In this document: positions 11,407-23,775 of the stretch, one piece after another
Layout of the letters: every line of letters begins with the position of its first letter
Position numbering within the stretch: the first letter of the stretch is position 1
Source: Pseudisothecium myosuroides
Taxonomy: Eukaryota; Streptophyta; Bryopsida; Hypnales; Lembophyllaceae
Direction: 5' to 3'
Length of the DNA: 64,000 bases
Assembly: GCA_951799445.1 (NCBI GenBank)
Contig: OX637296.1
Span: forward strand, 16,740,001-16,804,000
The notes under the pieces: model-generated
Databases searched by the model: none
Told to the model about the DNA's origin: nothing
Seen by the model: only the letters and a program-made list of their open reading frames with translations
Translations under genes and position numbers: made by a program

Positions 11407-13067
11407 GAAGGAGTCCCGGGGAGATCACTATCGATTTTTTAGAAAACTACGTGAGTTAAAAGATAGGGTCCATTTAATTTAATGCAGAGAAATTTTATAT
11501 AATATGTAGGGCTACTATAGGGTCTATAAAATTCTACATACTCTATTATATGTAAATTACGGTATATAGAAACATTTTGTAGTAGGAATTTTTATTAATA
11601 AATTAGCCTTGATAGATAGATGTTGTGCAAATTTTTCATAGTATGATGAGTATAGATGTGGATAGCTAATTTCATGCGGATGATAAAATGGACATAGTCA
11701 AGAAAATCTACAATGAAGGGTGGTTGAGTGAAATTGTGCCACAATACTAATAGCGTATATATCAAAAAAATTAAGTATAAATGTAAGGCATTAACCACAA
11801 GTAGCAGAAATTGTCACATTGTACAAATAAAGAGGTTTACCTAATTTCCTTAGTGGGTTCAATGAACTAAAAATTGTACAACATGAGAATAGAGTTTATA
11901 ATTTGTTTAACTTCATTCTTTGAAGCCATAAATGTTAAGTTAAACACTCACACTTAATGGGATAGTTTCAACAGGGATTTTGAAGCATTCCAAATAGCAA
12001 ACTTGTTATTAACCCTTAAAGGCTAGAGAGTGTTTTGGAAAAGGAAAAGTTCAAAACTGCCCATTTTTGATGCATTGTCCAAAATTAAAAATTAATTATT
12101 TTTTTGAATTTCAACCATACAAAATTGTATCAAATAAGTAAAGCAATGTGTGGAAAAAATTTCAGCCCATTTGACCATGTGGATTGAAAAATTATAACGC
12201 TTGAAGTGAATTTTTTTTTTAAATTCCTGCAAATTATGGCTAGTAGATTTCGACCCCTCCTAGAGCAAAAATTTTGCTCTACAAAAAAATGAATTTTTGT
12301 ATTACACTAGTCATTTTTTGGTGATTTCTTGTGCAATCGGAAGAATTTTTTAAATTTGAAATCCAAATATTAAGAAATTAGAGACAAACATTTGAAATAC
12401 AGTATGTGGGAAAAATTTGAAGAACTTTGACTTTATAATTTGCAAGATAATAGGGCTTAAAGTAGAAGAAAATGTTCATTCTTGAAGCCACCCAAAAATA
12501 GCTAATAACGTTTGAAAACTAAATTTTTTTTGATAATTATATTTCATATTTTATTAGTTACATACATGCCAAATTTCAAAAGTTGATGAGCATTTTTGTA
12601 AAAGGTGCCCAAAAGATGTCCAAATTGCTTGGGGTGCCAAAAAAATTCAAGGCAACATTACTTTTGTTTTGGGTACTCAATTAGAAAAAAAGTATATTTT
12701 CACTAAAGGGTACATGTTCACACCTTGTATCAAAATTTTGTGAACAGCCAACCAAAATTGACTTCATAGGATCCTATATGGATTTTTAATTGTTCATTCA
12801 ATGGACAATTGGTCTTTAGGGGTTAAAAACAACCACTTGGTCTATTGGACACTTAAATTTTATATGTAAGATAGCCCCACTTAAAATATTTCATGAATGA
12901 ATTTACAAAAACTATAGGGTATTAGAAATATGTCCCTCGTAACTTTTTATGTAAAAATACGATCATCTTAAATACAATAATTAAGATAAATAGCCCCACA
13001 TCAAATACCCTCTTAACTCAGGTGTATAACCTTAATTTACAAGTAGTGATCTCCCCGGGGAAGGAGT
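11407..13067. mobile_element. hAT-like non-autonomous DNA transposon with 8-bp target duplication
   Basis: A perfect 16-bp terminal inverted repeat (CCCGGGGAGATCACTA) lies at 11415-11430 and, inverted, at 13044-13059. It is flanked on both sides by the identical 8-bp sequence GAAGGAGT (11407-11414 and 13060-13067). An 8-bp duplication is the hallmark of hAT-superfamily insertion. The interior is AT-rich with no transposase frame. It has taken a second insertion, the TTAA-bounded element at 12009-12826. Without that, the host is about 830 bp. Confidence 0.8.
12009..12826. mobile_element. TTAA-bounded (piggyBac-type ends) MITE, copy 1, nested in the hAT-like element
   Basis: It begins TTAA-CCCTTAAAGG and ends CTTTAGGGG-TTAA. 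The length is 818 bp with no transposase frame. It lies wholly inside the hAT-like element at 11415-13059, so it inserted later. Confidence 0.65.
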
Positions 13068-14233
13068 AGGCACGCACTGCCATAGCCAGTTGCTGCACTC
13101 TCATCACCGGATTTGCTCACTTCCTTGTATTAGTTGGCCAACTTGTCAACGCTCTCCTGGTCAAATGTACTTGGGTCGGTCAGCTGTTGTCGCAATTTCT
13201 CATCATCACCTGTTTGTGACTAAAGTCAAGATAGCATATACTGTATTAGCATTCAATCTAGTGAACAGATGCTTACTTTCCGCAGCCAGATCGATGCCAA
13301 AGAATTCAATAATAAGGGATGGATACTCTGAAACTGGAAATGAATGACATTGTGGATCGAATTCCATTTACCACGAGCCAACCCGCTGTAGAATTAACTG
13401 GCGTTCACAATTCTTGCGCCGGCTGGAGAGGCTTTCAAGAGACTGAGGAAGAAGCTGCTCTGTGAGTTTTTTTTGATCCAAAGTAATTAATGTCCATGGA
13501 CTCCACGGCGTGCTCATACACATTGTCCATATGCAGCACTCCCGCCATTATTGACCTGGCCAAGGCAAAACCAAAAATAGGTTATCAGTTGAGCAAGTTC
13601 AATACGATAGAGGGTTCAACATAACATTCTTTTGCAATTCCATCCTCAAATCTACAGTACCCTCAAGGTTCTGATTCTTGATTCAAGTCTTCGGTTGAAG
13701 TTTTTAAAGAATTTTTCTATTGGAGCTAAAACTTGCCTAGACACTTCCAGATACTCTGAAATTAAAGGATTTTCTAAACAAGCTCTGTAAAATATTATGA
13801 TTCAAAGAAGCCATATTCTTTAAATTACCAAACACAGGAGATGAATGGAGTGAAGGCTTTGACATCTAGAGTCTCTTACTTCAGTTGTCAAATCCACTTC
13901 GTTTGTGATTAGCTATTTCTCAAACCTAATACTGAAGCGAGCTAAACAGGTCCTGCTTCCTTACAAACCTTTACTTAACATCTTTCGTTAATTGAAACCG
14001 ATGTGCACCACAACTTGCTCCGTTAGAAGGTCCCTGATCATGGGATCATTTCTGAGACTTCTGCAGCACTTTAGTTTTCGCACTTTAGTATCGAGTCGCT
14101 TGCTCTTCACATTGCATGTGCGGCACCCAGTTATATGAACACCCTTGCTAAACTTTGTACGAGACATTGGACTTGTAATGACATCGTGGTTTTGGCGATG
14201 AGATCATAATGTGATTTTGCTGTTGTCGTTCAG
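13068..14233. other. Intergenic; no gene supported
   Basis: This moderately AT-rich stretch has short frames only. It precedes the SMC4 relic, so it could hold unrecognised remains of the upstream SMC4 exons. I looked for the Walker A exon that should lie here and did not find it. Confidence 0.3.
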
Positions 14234-14990
14234 ATGAGGCTAAACAAGGTATCGGAGCTAATTCACAACTCTACCAACCATCAGAGTATTGAGAAAGCCT
14301 CCGTGGCAGTCCACTTCGAGGAGATCATAGATAATTATGGTAAACCATATCCTTCTCACACTTTGATTTCGGGTGTGTATTTTCTGTAAGAGACCTGCTG
14401 CCTTGATAGGGTTTGTTTTAGCGTTTATGACATTTAGACTTTGACATGAGCTTTCTAATATTTTCCCGAGGATAATGACAGCCACGAGGTTGTGCCGGGG
14501 TCATATTTCGAGCTTGCGCGAGTTGCATTTCGTGAAAACTCATCCAAGTATTACCTCGATAATCGGGCAAGCACCTTCACAGAGGTCACCAAGCTCTTGA
14601 TGGCCAAAGGCATTGACCTGGAGCATAAACGTTTAATTTCTTATATCTTACAGGCCAGTCTCAAATTGAATTATCAAGGTAACGGTGAATCTGAGTAGCT
14701 AACACCTGCTGACTCAACTCGGTCAATATTTGTGTCTAATTATAGTCGTGTCATTTTCCTCCGAAGTCCTTGGTCCATGGAAGTGGGATTTCAAGTGAAG
14801 TTCGATCAAGACTATCTTTGCCTTTTCATGTTTGCAGGATGAGGTGGAACAGATCTCTTTGATGAAACCCAAGGCACAAATTCCACATGATGAAGGTTTC
14901 CTGGAGTATCTTGAGGACATTATTGGATACCAACAAATATGTGGAGTGGATCCATCATCCATGCAGCCAGTAATCAGTAAGGCAACCTTA
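14234..14990 (+). pseudogene. SMC4: SMC4 (condensin ATPase) fragment, broken
   Basis: Three blocks match the SMC4 N-terminal head in order. 14234-14340 holds MRLNKVSELIHNST and EKASVAVHFEEIID. 14474-14660 holds EVVPGSYFELARVAF, RENSSKYY and STFTEVTKLLMAKGIDL. 14838-14965 holds EVEQISLMKPKAQ, PHDEGFLEYLEDIIG. SMC4 is the condensin subunit that compacts mitotic chromosomes. The first two blocks are separated by intron-like DNA, so this is a duplicated genomic piece, not a retrocopy. Breaks: no Walker A exon upstream, extra bases before the expected FLILQ-type segment at about 14636, and a one-base shift after LEDIIG at about 14925 (the next residues, TNKYVE, appear in another frame). Nothing follows for the coiled coil or hinge. 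A functional SMC4 must lie elsewhere. Confidence 0.8.
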
Positions 14991-16207
14991 TTTTGAACAG
15001 TCCTGCCAATTTCGCAACATCAGCTATATAGTAGTTCGGAAGGTTTTCTGTGACATCAGTTACTGGTTATAGAGGCCTAGGCAGTGCTTGAAGCTGCTGG
15101 CGCTTACAAATTGTGTACCTCCACAATGGATTCAAATTGATTTGTAAACTAGTGTTTCTAGGCTGGAAGAATTGAACGAGAAAAAGGGATAGCATGGTGC
15201 AACGAGTGAGGGTGGCGGCAAAAGGAGAAATCCGGTCTGGAAGTATGATATTTCAGGGGTAACCCCCCTGAGCGCCCCAGTGACGGGATCCTCTCTCTTG
15301 AAATATAAAGATTTCCTTGTTTGACTATTATAATCTTTTCAATGGTATGGTCAAAGGATGTGTCCCTTTCCCTTGAGCTTCGGGCTTGTCTACACTACCA
15401 ATCGGTATGGTCAATTTATGTGGATCTCTTGTTAGGTGATAGCTCAATTGAATTGAATTCACAAGGGTCTAGATTTTAATAAACACGCATTGGGTGCTCA
15501 AGGGTTAAACTACTGTAAATGCTTTTGAGCTCAAAAGATGATGAGAATGTACTTATATGCCTTTTTATGTTCAAACTATCAAAGTATGCACTCTTAGCTC
15601 CTAAATCCAGGGCAGAGATTGAGCTCATGCTAGCGTTGACATGTGATAGGATGCCAAAAACGAAGCAGAACAATTTATATTGAAAGAGGCTAGAATTACT
15701 TGTGGAGGAGACATGTTGCGGAGCTTAGTACTCTCAATGAGGCCTTTGCTGAGGCCGAGGGTATGAAGAAGGAAGCGTAACTCCAGCCCAAAAAATCCGG
15801 CGTGAATGGAGTTTGTGTTGGGAATGGCTCAACTATCTAAGTCTTGTGGACATTGTAACACTAGCCTCTTTCAACAAAAATTGCTTCGTTTTGTAATTTG
15901 TACATAAAATTATATCAATTAAAATACATATTAGAATCATTTTGGATTTTGACACAAAATAAAACTTAGAATGAGAAGAAGTGTTTAATAATCTAAACAA
16001 GTTGAAAACATTTTTTAAAGAAGATAATACAAATGAAACATATATAATATAATTGGATTATTTGGATTCTAATACATGGAGCTTCAAATTGCAATAACTC
16101 ATTGAATGTTTGGACTTTTCCAATGTCTTCAGTTGGAATAGAAAGACAAGGTAGAAGACTTTGTTTTCTATGCTTTATTCAAAACCAAAAATGGATACTT
16201 TAATTCC
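14991..16207. other. Intergenic; no gene supported
   Basis: No coding frame or RNA gene is recognisable. The 15.15-15.8 kb part is less AT-rich than its surroundings, with frequent short stops, and may be an old decayed element. Confidence 0.3.
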
Positions 16208-17040
16208 TTAACCCCTAATGATCCTTGACTATGTTTTCACCAAAAATGCTCCAAAATTGCCATTTCTAGTACAAGTACCAAATTTTAGAGAAAAAACATT
16301 TTTGGACACATGCAACTGTAAAATCTTTTAGTACATTGTTTTGAGAAGATGTGGAAATTTTTTTAGAAATTTTCACCATGTGGATTGCAAAATATTAGTG
16401 ATTGAATTGACAAAAATCCTTTTTTGGCCATGCAAAAATAGGGCAACTACACTTCACAAGGTCACATTTGTAAGAAAAAATGTCCATGTTGTTGGTGCTT
16501 CTTTGGATTCATTCTTCAAGGCAAGTTGGCTACATGCTTGAAAAGTTTCAGATCATTTGGAATTGCACAACATATAGGAAAAAAAATAGTAAGTAGAAAG
16601 AAGTAGAGAATGATTCAAAATACTAATTTGTTAAGAATTTAGTTATGGAATTGAAAAATGCCAATCCCGATGGTTGTAATGTTGTAATGAACAATCTACA
16701 TCCTATGATTTTATTTTTTTCGAAAAATATTGAAAATGGAGTTAGAAAAAGACTTCAAATTTTATTTTAGAGTAGGGAATCTATAATTGCTTGCAGACTA
16801 AAGTTCCTCATAACTTTCATCTCATTGATCAAAATAGAATGATTCAAAGCTTTCCATGTATATATAAATCTAGAAAATCAATTTCAAATTTTTGTTTGTG
16901 AAAAAATGATTTTTTAATTTGCTCGGTTTCTCCGGACTACTCGGACTGGGAAAAAAACTACTTATTATACAATAACTTTTTAACCATGTAGTCAAAAGTT
17001 ATGAAAATTCTTGGACCTTAGAGTTTAGGGAGAGCACTAC
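16208..17040 (+). mobile_element. TTAA-bounded MITE, copy 2, right end lost
   Basis: The left end TTAA-CCCCTAATGATCC and about 800 bp of interior align by eye with the copies at 20159 and 61522 (shared ACTATGTTTTCACC, TCTAGTACAAGTACC and ACTTCACAAGGTCACA). The interior similarity fades near 17040 and no GGGG-TTAA right end is found. No transposase is seen. Confidence 0.7.
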
Positions 17041-17348
17041 ATAGGAAGTTCAATGATCACGTGCGTTCAAGCCCCTATTGTTGGAGGGCTAGGTAGGTGG
17101 ATTTGGTGAATTTACATGGGGCTAGTTTTACCAAAATTTCTAAATTTGTTTTATTTCAGGGACCCTATCTTTTATTTGAAAAATTTTCTTGTGGTAATTT
17201 TGGATACCCTATGCTCATTTAAAATACAGAAAATCTGTATCTTTCTTACAAATAGTTCTTGGGGTCATAATGGAGTTTTCTGACAAAAAATTGTATTTAA
17301 AGATCATGATAGACTTCACCTTAAACAAGAAATGGACCATTTTGAAAC

Positions 17349-17485
17349 AAGATTCAAACACATACCACTTTCATACATGAACTGGATTCAAACAAATGCC
17401 ACTTTCAAACACCAATTGCATTCAAACATTATCACATTAAAACACCAATGGGACTCAAACATATCACATTCAAACACCAAGTGGA
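17349..17485. repeat. Degenerate tandem repeat, about 33 bp unit
   Basis: Four imperfect copies of a unit built on TTCAAACACATACCACTTTC lie in tandem. Any translation across it is repetitive and not a real gene. Confidence 0.6.
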
Positions 17486-18385
17486 ATTCAAAGTGTAACT
17501 ACATCAAACCACAAAGTATCACTGTGTGGAAAACAACACATATTACCATGTGAGTGGAGGATTTAGATGCAAGGTCAAAAGCATGCCATGCATGTGTTTA
17601 CAAATACAATGCATACCATTTACAAGTAAGTCAAAAATTGAAGGTTGCAAGTTCAAGAATTCAGGGGTTTAGTTCAAAAATCCCGTAGAAAAAAGGACAT
17701 ACAACCTGACACGCATATCCTGGACAATGAAGAATACAACAAGAAACCGATAGCCTAAGGAAATGGTCGTAGAGAATACGAGAAATGGAAGGTGATCTGC
17801 ATACTCCCAAAGTGCAAATATGATGAAAAACAAAGAGCAACATTAAATTGAAATGACAAATGCTTCACACCCACAGATTTTGGAGGTTTCGTTTCAAGGC
17901 CTGATTTACTTCATCGCAATCTGGATGTAATCCAAACGTTTGACATGTTGGCCTGCCAATCTTTCTTGCGCATTTGAATTTCCAGTTGCCATCCTAAACA
18001 TTGAGTTTTCTCAACTCTAAACATTGAGTTTTTTCTTTGCAACAGAAACCCTGAAGCGTGCTCACACAAAAAGCTCCCTCAGAATCAACCCAATCCTTGC
18101 TGACCCTAAACCCTAGACCAACCGTGATCACCGCAAGTCCAAACCCCTAAGCTTAAACATTTCCTACAACATTCTTGATACACCCTCGTCCATTTGCAAA
18201 ACAAATAAAAAATCCTTCATTTTGGGGTGCGCACAAGCGAAACTAGAACCCTAAGTTTTTCAAAATACGGGTTCTTTGAATTCAGCAAAACATCACCTTG
18301 AACGACTCAGTCCACGTAAACCACCTCAGTTCATCCATGTTCTGACCATATTTTCATCCATTGCTTTTGCATTTAGATATCCTCC
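17486..18385. other. Intergenic; no gene supported
   Basis: AT-rich sequence with no recognisable gene. Around 18000 a short direct repeat (AACATTGAGTTTT) occurs twice. Confidence 0.3.
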
Positions 18386-18466
18386 CACTAGAAGAAATCT
18401 GCGTTGGACTCAACAAACACGTGGGGTAGTTTTTGTTGAGTTCAACGCAGATTTCTTCTAGTGTCC
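18383..18466. mobile_element. Miniature CACTA-type fold-back element with 3-bp target duplication
   Basis: CACTAGAAGAAATCTGCG at 18386 is mirrored by its reverse complement ending at 18463. This makes a 78-bp near-perfect hairpin with a loop of about 10 bases. TCC flanks both sides (18383-18385 and 18464-18466). CACTA ends plus a 3-bp duplication are hallmarks of the CACTA/EnSpm superfamily. Confidence 0.75.
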
Positions 18467-20158
18467 ACAGCATATAGGATCCCACCTTTGGATGCTTCAC
18501 TATTTCTTAGCAGTTCAGATTTGGGGGGGAGATTTTCATATTAGTTCTTAAAAGTTTTGATTTTGGGGGGAGATTTTTGGCAAGGCTACTTTAGATTAAA
18601 AAATAGGTAAATTTTATTATTATTCCGTACCCTTCATTACTTATAACTCCTAATATCCCATTTTAGTAATGCTATTTTACTTCAAAATAATTTCTATAAC
18701 TTAGGATAAAGGTAATTAAAGTGACCCTTCATTTGATCGTAGGTTAACAATAAAAAAAATGGAAGTGCACCCCCTGAGCCTTAGAGATAGACCTTGTCCC
18801 CATGTTGTATGAAAATTTCAAAGAAAAAAAAAATTCATTTGTAGTGCGGTGCCCAAAATCACTATGTTGCCCCAAAATGCATCTTGGTCCTTTAGGGCTT
18901 AGGACCACAAGTGCAGATTTTGAACAATGAATGAATAGAAACACCTCCCAAACTCACAGAAATGTTTTTATTCACCCATCAAATTTTTTGGAAGATTCTT
19001 GTATTAGTTCTTTAACATTTGTATAGTGTAGATTATGAAGATTTTGCTTTGCAAATATTCTATAATTCAAAAGGTATTGGTAGGTTTAACTTCAAAAAAT
19101 AACTTTTTCAGTTAAAAAAATGACCCTTCAAAGATGAATTGAATCAAAAAATAAAATAAAAATCTTCAAAAATCACTATGATTAGAATTTAATAATTAGA
19201 ATTTATAGAAAAAAATCTTATAAAAATCATAAATGTTCAATCTACAATTGATTTTAAAATTAATTTTCAATTTTTGTCTTCAAATTTTATTGTAATATAT
19301 TGGTTTGTGTATTTGTTGATTTAACCATATAGATGTGATCTATAAATCAAATTTACAACTATTGTTTGAGAATCATGAATAAAATATTGTTCTAAGTTGC
19401 ACTTTATAATAGATTTTTATAATTTTGTGAATTTAGATGATCCCCTAGTCCTTTAGAGGTCAAGAGTTACAATAAAGTTTGATTGAGGCGCAATCTTTTT
19501 TTTGGATGCAGCTACTTTTAGGAATTAATTTGGATCATTTTTATACCTTGTGCATATTTGAGAAGCTTCAAGATGGTCATGCATTTTACTTATATGGTGT
19601 TGTATTTGAGCATGATAGGATTTTTATAGTAATATGACTATCACCTAAATGAAAGTTAACAATTGTTTGAAGTATAAATCCACAAATGCATATCTTACCA
19701 TACTTTGGTACATCTATTATATTAAGTATGCAATGTCACAACCCTTGTTACAAAATCCATCATGTTTTCATCTCGGAAATATATCATCCAATTATTTCAT
19801 CCAATGTCACAATGAAGTCTCTATACAACAAGCATTCTTGTGATTTATTTTGCACATATTGCCCTTGTCTTTTGCAAATAAAAATATGCAATAGGAGTGT
19901 TGTTGCAAACTTTTGCAAAAATTGTACAACTAGTATATCATAATTAAAGAGTCAAATACGTTACTACATACAATAGCTTTTATAAATATTCATATACTAT
20001 AAAAATTACCATAACTAACTGAAAAATAAGATATTTCCAGTAAATTTTGGACATATTGAAGTATAAGTAACACTCTCGTATAAAATGATTTTTTTCAATT
20101 TTTAAAGTGATTTTTGATTTTTGATAATTTTAATCAAATTTATTAATGGAAAATGCTT
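18467..20158. other. AT-rich intergenic DNA; no gene supported
   Basis: Very AT-rich sequence with short random frames only. No element termini were recognised. Confidence 0.3.
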
Positions 20159-21050
20159 TTAACCCCTTAAGTTCCTTGACTATGTTTTCCCCCAAAATGC
20201 TTGAAAACTGCGATTTCTAGTACAAGTACCAAATTTTTGAAAAAAACCTTTTTTTGACATATGTAACCGTAGGATCTTGTAGTAAGTTGGTTTGAAAAGA
20301 TGTGGAAAAAATTTCAGAATTTTTCACTGTGTAGATTGCAAGATAGTAGCGTTTGAGTTGACAAAACCCCTTTTTTGGGCCCTGCAAAAAAATGGGTAGT
20401 TGCACTTCACAAGGTCACATTTGTATGAAAAAATGTCCAAAATGGTGGTTACTCTTTGGATTCATTCTTCAAGGCAAGTTGGCTACATGCTTGAAAATTT
20501 TCACTTCATTTGGAATTGTACAACATATAGGGAAAAATAGTAAATAGAAAGTAGAGAATGATTGTTAAGAATTTAATTATGGAATTGAAAAATGTCAATT
20601 CCAATGGTTGTATTTTTGTAATAAATAATTTACATCCTATGATTTTATTTTTTTCAAAAAATATTAAAAATTGAATTAAATAAACGACTTCAAAGTTTAT
20701 TTTAGAGTAACTGCCTGCAAACTAAAACTCCTCATTACTTTTGACTCCCTGATCGAAATAGAATGATTCAAAGCTTTTTATGTATATATAAATCCACAAA
20801 ACCAATTTCAAATTTTTGTTTTTGAAAAAATTGATTTTTCTGATGTACCCAAACTGCTTGAGTTGAGGAACAAACAACATATTAGTGACTCAATTTTCAA
20901 AATGTCATGAAATTTAGTGTTCAGGAAAGATATTCCCCGTCCATACTTTCTATTAAAATTTCAACCTAAAATATGCAAATTTCTAGTCATAGGTACCTGG
21001 CCAAAATTGCAATATTGCAAAATATAGCAAGCTGGTCCCATAGGGGTTAA
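20159..21050 (+). mobile_element. TTAA-bounded MITE, copy 3
   Basis: It starts TTAA-CCCCTTAAGTTCC and ends CATAGGGG-TTAA; 892 bp. The interior matches copies at 16208, 61522 and (inverted) 51931. Its right TTAA (21047-21050) is also the left TTAA of the next element. Confidence 0.8.
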
Positions 21051-21976
21051 CCCCTAAAGGCCCAAGGCCTTTTTTCTGCCAAAAAAAACTCAAAACTGCC
21101 ATTTCTGTAGCAAAGAGTAAAAAATATTGAAAAATGTTTTTTTTGCACATCTAATCGTAGGATCTTACACCTAACTAGTACAAGAAAGTATGGAAATGTT
21201 TTTAAAATTTTTGACCACACAGATTGCAAGATATTTGCATTTAAAGTGAAAAAAACAAGTTTTTCAACACATTGCGGGACTAGATTTTTTTACTTTAAAC
21301 ATTTTTAACTTAAAATATTTGCACTACAGAGTTTTGAAATTTAATTTTTTACAGTGGAGAATTGAGTTGAGAGTCCTAGAGAAAAAAAAAGTTCAAAAAA
21401 ACTTAATTATCATTCTTAAAAAAATTGTTAAGTAGAAGTAGGTACAAGATAGAAGGAAAATCTAAAATATTCATATATTTTAGATGAAATTAAAATGCAC
21501 TAATCCCAATGGTGAGATTTTTCTAGCAAGTAAACTAAACTATGAAAAAAAAAATTTGAAAAATTTGAAAAATTGCATTCAGAAATGAATCCTTCATGTT
21601 ATTTTTTTCAAAAAGATGCTCTAATTGCCCAAAAAACAAGAATGTCCATAACTTTTTCATAACATATTCAAATGAAATGAATCAAAGCTTTCCAGATAGA
21701 CAAAAATATAATCTATGAGAAAAAATAAAATTCAAATTCAAATTTTTGCAAATTTTTTTTTGTTGCGCATATTGCCCCCCATCCCTTGTGATGAGCTTAA
21801 TTGGTCATAACTATTGTTCCCAGGCACCGATTGTGAAAAAATTATATTCCCACAAAGCTTATCAATATTTCTATCTTCAAAAAAGTTTCAAAAAATCACG
21901 ACAAAAATTCAGCCTGTAGACACCTGCCTGAAATCCCATTTATCCCTCAAAGGGACAGCGGTCCTTTAGGGGTTAA
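21047..21976 (+). mobile_element. TTAA-bounded MITE, copy 4, abutting copy 3
   Basis: It starts TTAA-CCCCTAAAGG and ends TCCTTTAGGGG-TTAA; 930 bp. The interior belongs to a second subfamily, shared with the element at 41098 (AAGGCCTTTTTT near one end). No transposase frame is seen. Confidence 0.8.
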
Positions 21977-22450
21977 TGTAAGTAGATTTATTTCAAGATT
22001 TTTTAGTAAGTGGAATGAGAATTCTTCTTAGAATTTGTTGGAAAGAATGGCAAAAAAATTAAGATTTTATTGAATACACTATTATTGACTAAAACATGAC
22101 TCTAAATTTTATATTTCTTGTAATTCACTCTAAAAGTCTCCAAAAAATCATAAAAAAATAGTATATATACATTCATGGAATTCTTGCTAGAAAATTCTAC
22201 AAAGAATTCTTATTCCACTTACTATAAAATCTTTGGAAAAAATTCACTTATATCAAAAAAAAATTCATTAATAAATCTGATTAAGTTATAAGAAAATAAA
22301 AAAAGTGTTTTATTTTTTTGAAAACCTATAATATGCAAGTCCGTTTCCTTAACCACAACACATTCAAATTTTGTTTGAAGTCTCTAATACCTCAATTAGC
22401 TATGACAATTTTTGTAAGTGTATGAAACATTTTGAGAGCCGTAGTTGCTC

Positions 22451-23426
22451 TTAACCCCAAAGTGACAAAGAGGACAGAAAGTGTCCTCACAAAGTTTCAA
22501 GTCCAGCTCAAAGTGTTGTAACTTTTGCATTCAAGGTCCAAATTCAATAAGACTTGTTGGGAAAGTTGCGTTCTCCCTTCTAGTTTGTATGGTAAAATTT
22601 TCAGATCAATCCAAGATGTATTGATTTTCTGGAAGCCAATCGAAGTTCACAACTTCAATTTGAGTTCACCAAACTGCATTTTAGGGCTGCAACTTCGGGG
22701 CCTTGTATCTCCTTCATCCATTGCTCATTTTCAATAAAATCTGTTGGATTTTGTTCCCCTTGAAGTATACTTATTGTGGTAAAGTTTTCATGTCAATACA
22801 AGTTGTTTTGAATGTTTGGGAGCAATTCGAAGATCAAAATCCTGCCATTTTTGGAGTGTAGTGAACTTTGGCGGCTTGTTTCTTCTTCATACAGAGTCCA
22901 TTTTCAATAAAAAAATTTGGAAAAGTTGCGCATACTAGTCTAGTTTTTGTGGCTAAAATTTCATGTTAATCCAAGAATTAATGAGTGACTGAGAAGCATT
23001 CTAGTAGAGGGAGGTTCAGCTTTAGATGTGTTTTTTGCAATTTTTCTTGCTGATTTTTGACATTTCAAAGCCGTTTTGTAGACACAATGATTCAATTGAG
23101 TGAATTTTTTTTCACCAATGTGTTTGTATACTAGTTTTGAATCTTTTTGTAGTGTAAAGTTTTTTCATTTGAGTAGGTTTAGAAATCAAACTTCACCTCC
23201 AAATGTGTTTTTGGGAAAATTTCAGCATCCATTTTCAACACTAAAACATTATGATCTTGCAATCTATGAGGCCAAATGACTTCAAATTTTGTACATGTCA
23301 TCTACAACATGTACACTACAAGATTGTACGGTTGAGATTTGTATAACTTGAAGACATTTAGATCCATAAAGCTTCAAAGCAATGATGTTTTTGAACCCAA
23401 GAAATTGAATGTCACTTTGGGGTTAA
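22451..23426. mobile_element. TTAA-bounded MITE of a different family
   Basis: A perfect 17-bp inverted terminus (TTAACCCCAAAGTGACA) begins at 22451 and, inverted, ends at 23426; 976 bp. The first bases resemble the other TTAA elements but the interior is unrelated. No transposase is seen. Confidence 0.75.
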
Positions 23427-23640
23427 AGTGACCATTTAAGAGCTGATTGCCTTTCCTGGGAAATTAAACTCCTTGAAACAACTTTATTTAAATTTTCCTA
23501 GGAAGAAAAATGAAATTGACATCTAACTTGAGTCCTTTCATATTTTTTTGACCTTTGTGGAATTAGTTACGAATTTTTGAAGTTCAAATGCAGTGGTCAC
23601 TAAAAGCAACCACCTCCTGAAATGTACACTATTGTTACAT
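23427..23640. repeat. Copy of the dispersed repeat that hosts the TTAA element at 51931
   Basis: From 23436 (TTAAGAGCTGA) onward the sequence aligns by eye with 52869-53090, through GACATCTAAC, TTTCATATTTTTT, GAATTAGTTA and AAATGTACA. At 23436 the TTAA is uninterrupted on its right side; at 52869 it is the right border of a transposon. Confidence 0.55.
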
Positions 23641-23775
23641 TGAAGAAAGCAAAGTGTACCTCTGTGTCATGATCGCTTTTAGAGCAGACTGCCTTGCATA
23701 CAGCTCCCTCCATACCACTAAAACCACATGTTGGAAGGCGTGACGAAAGTAGATACCAAAGGGATATATGAAAGT

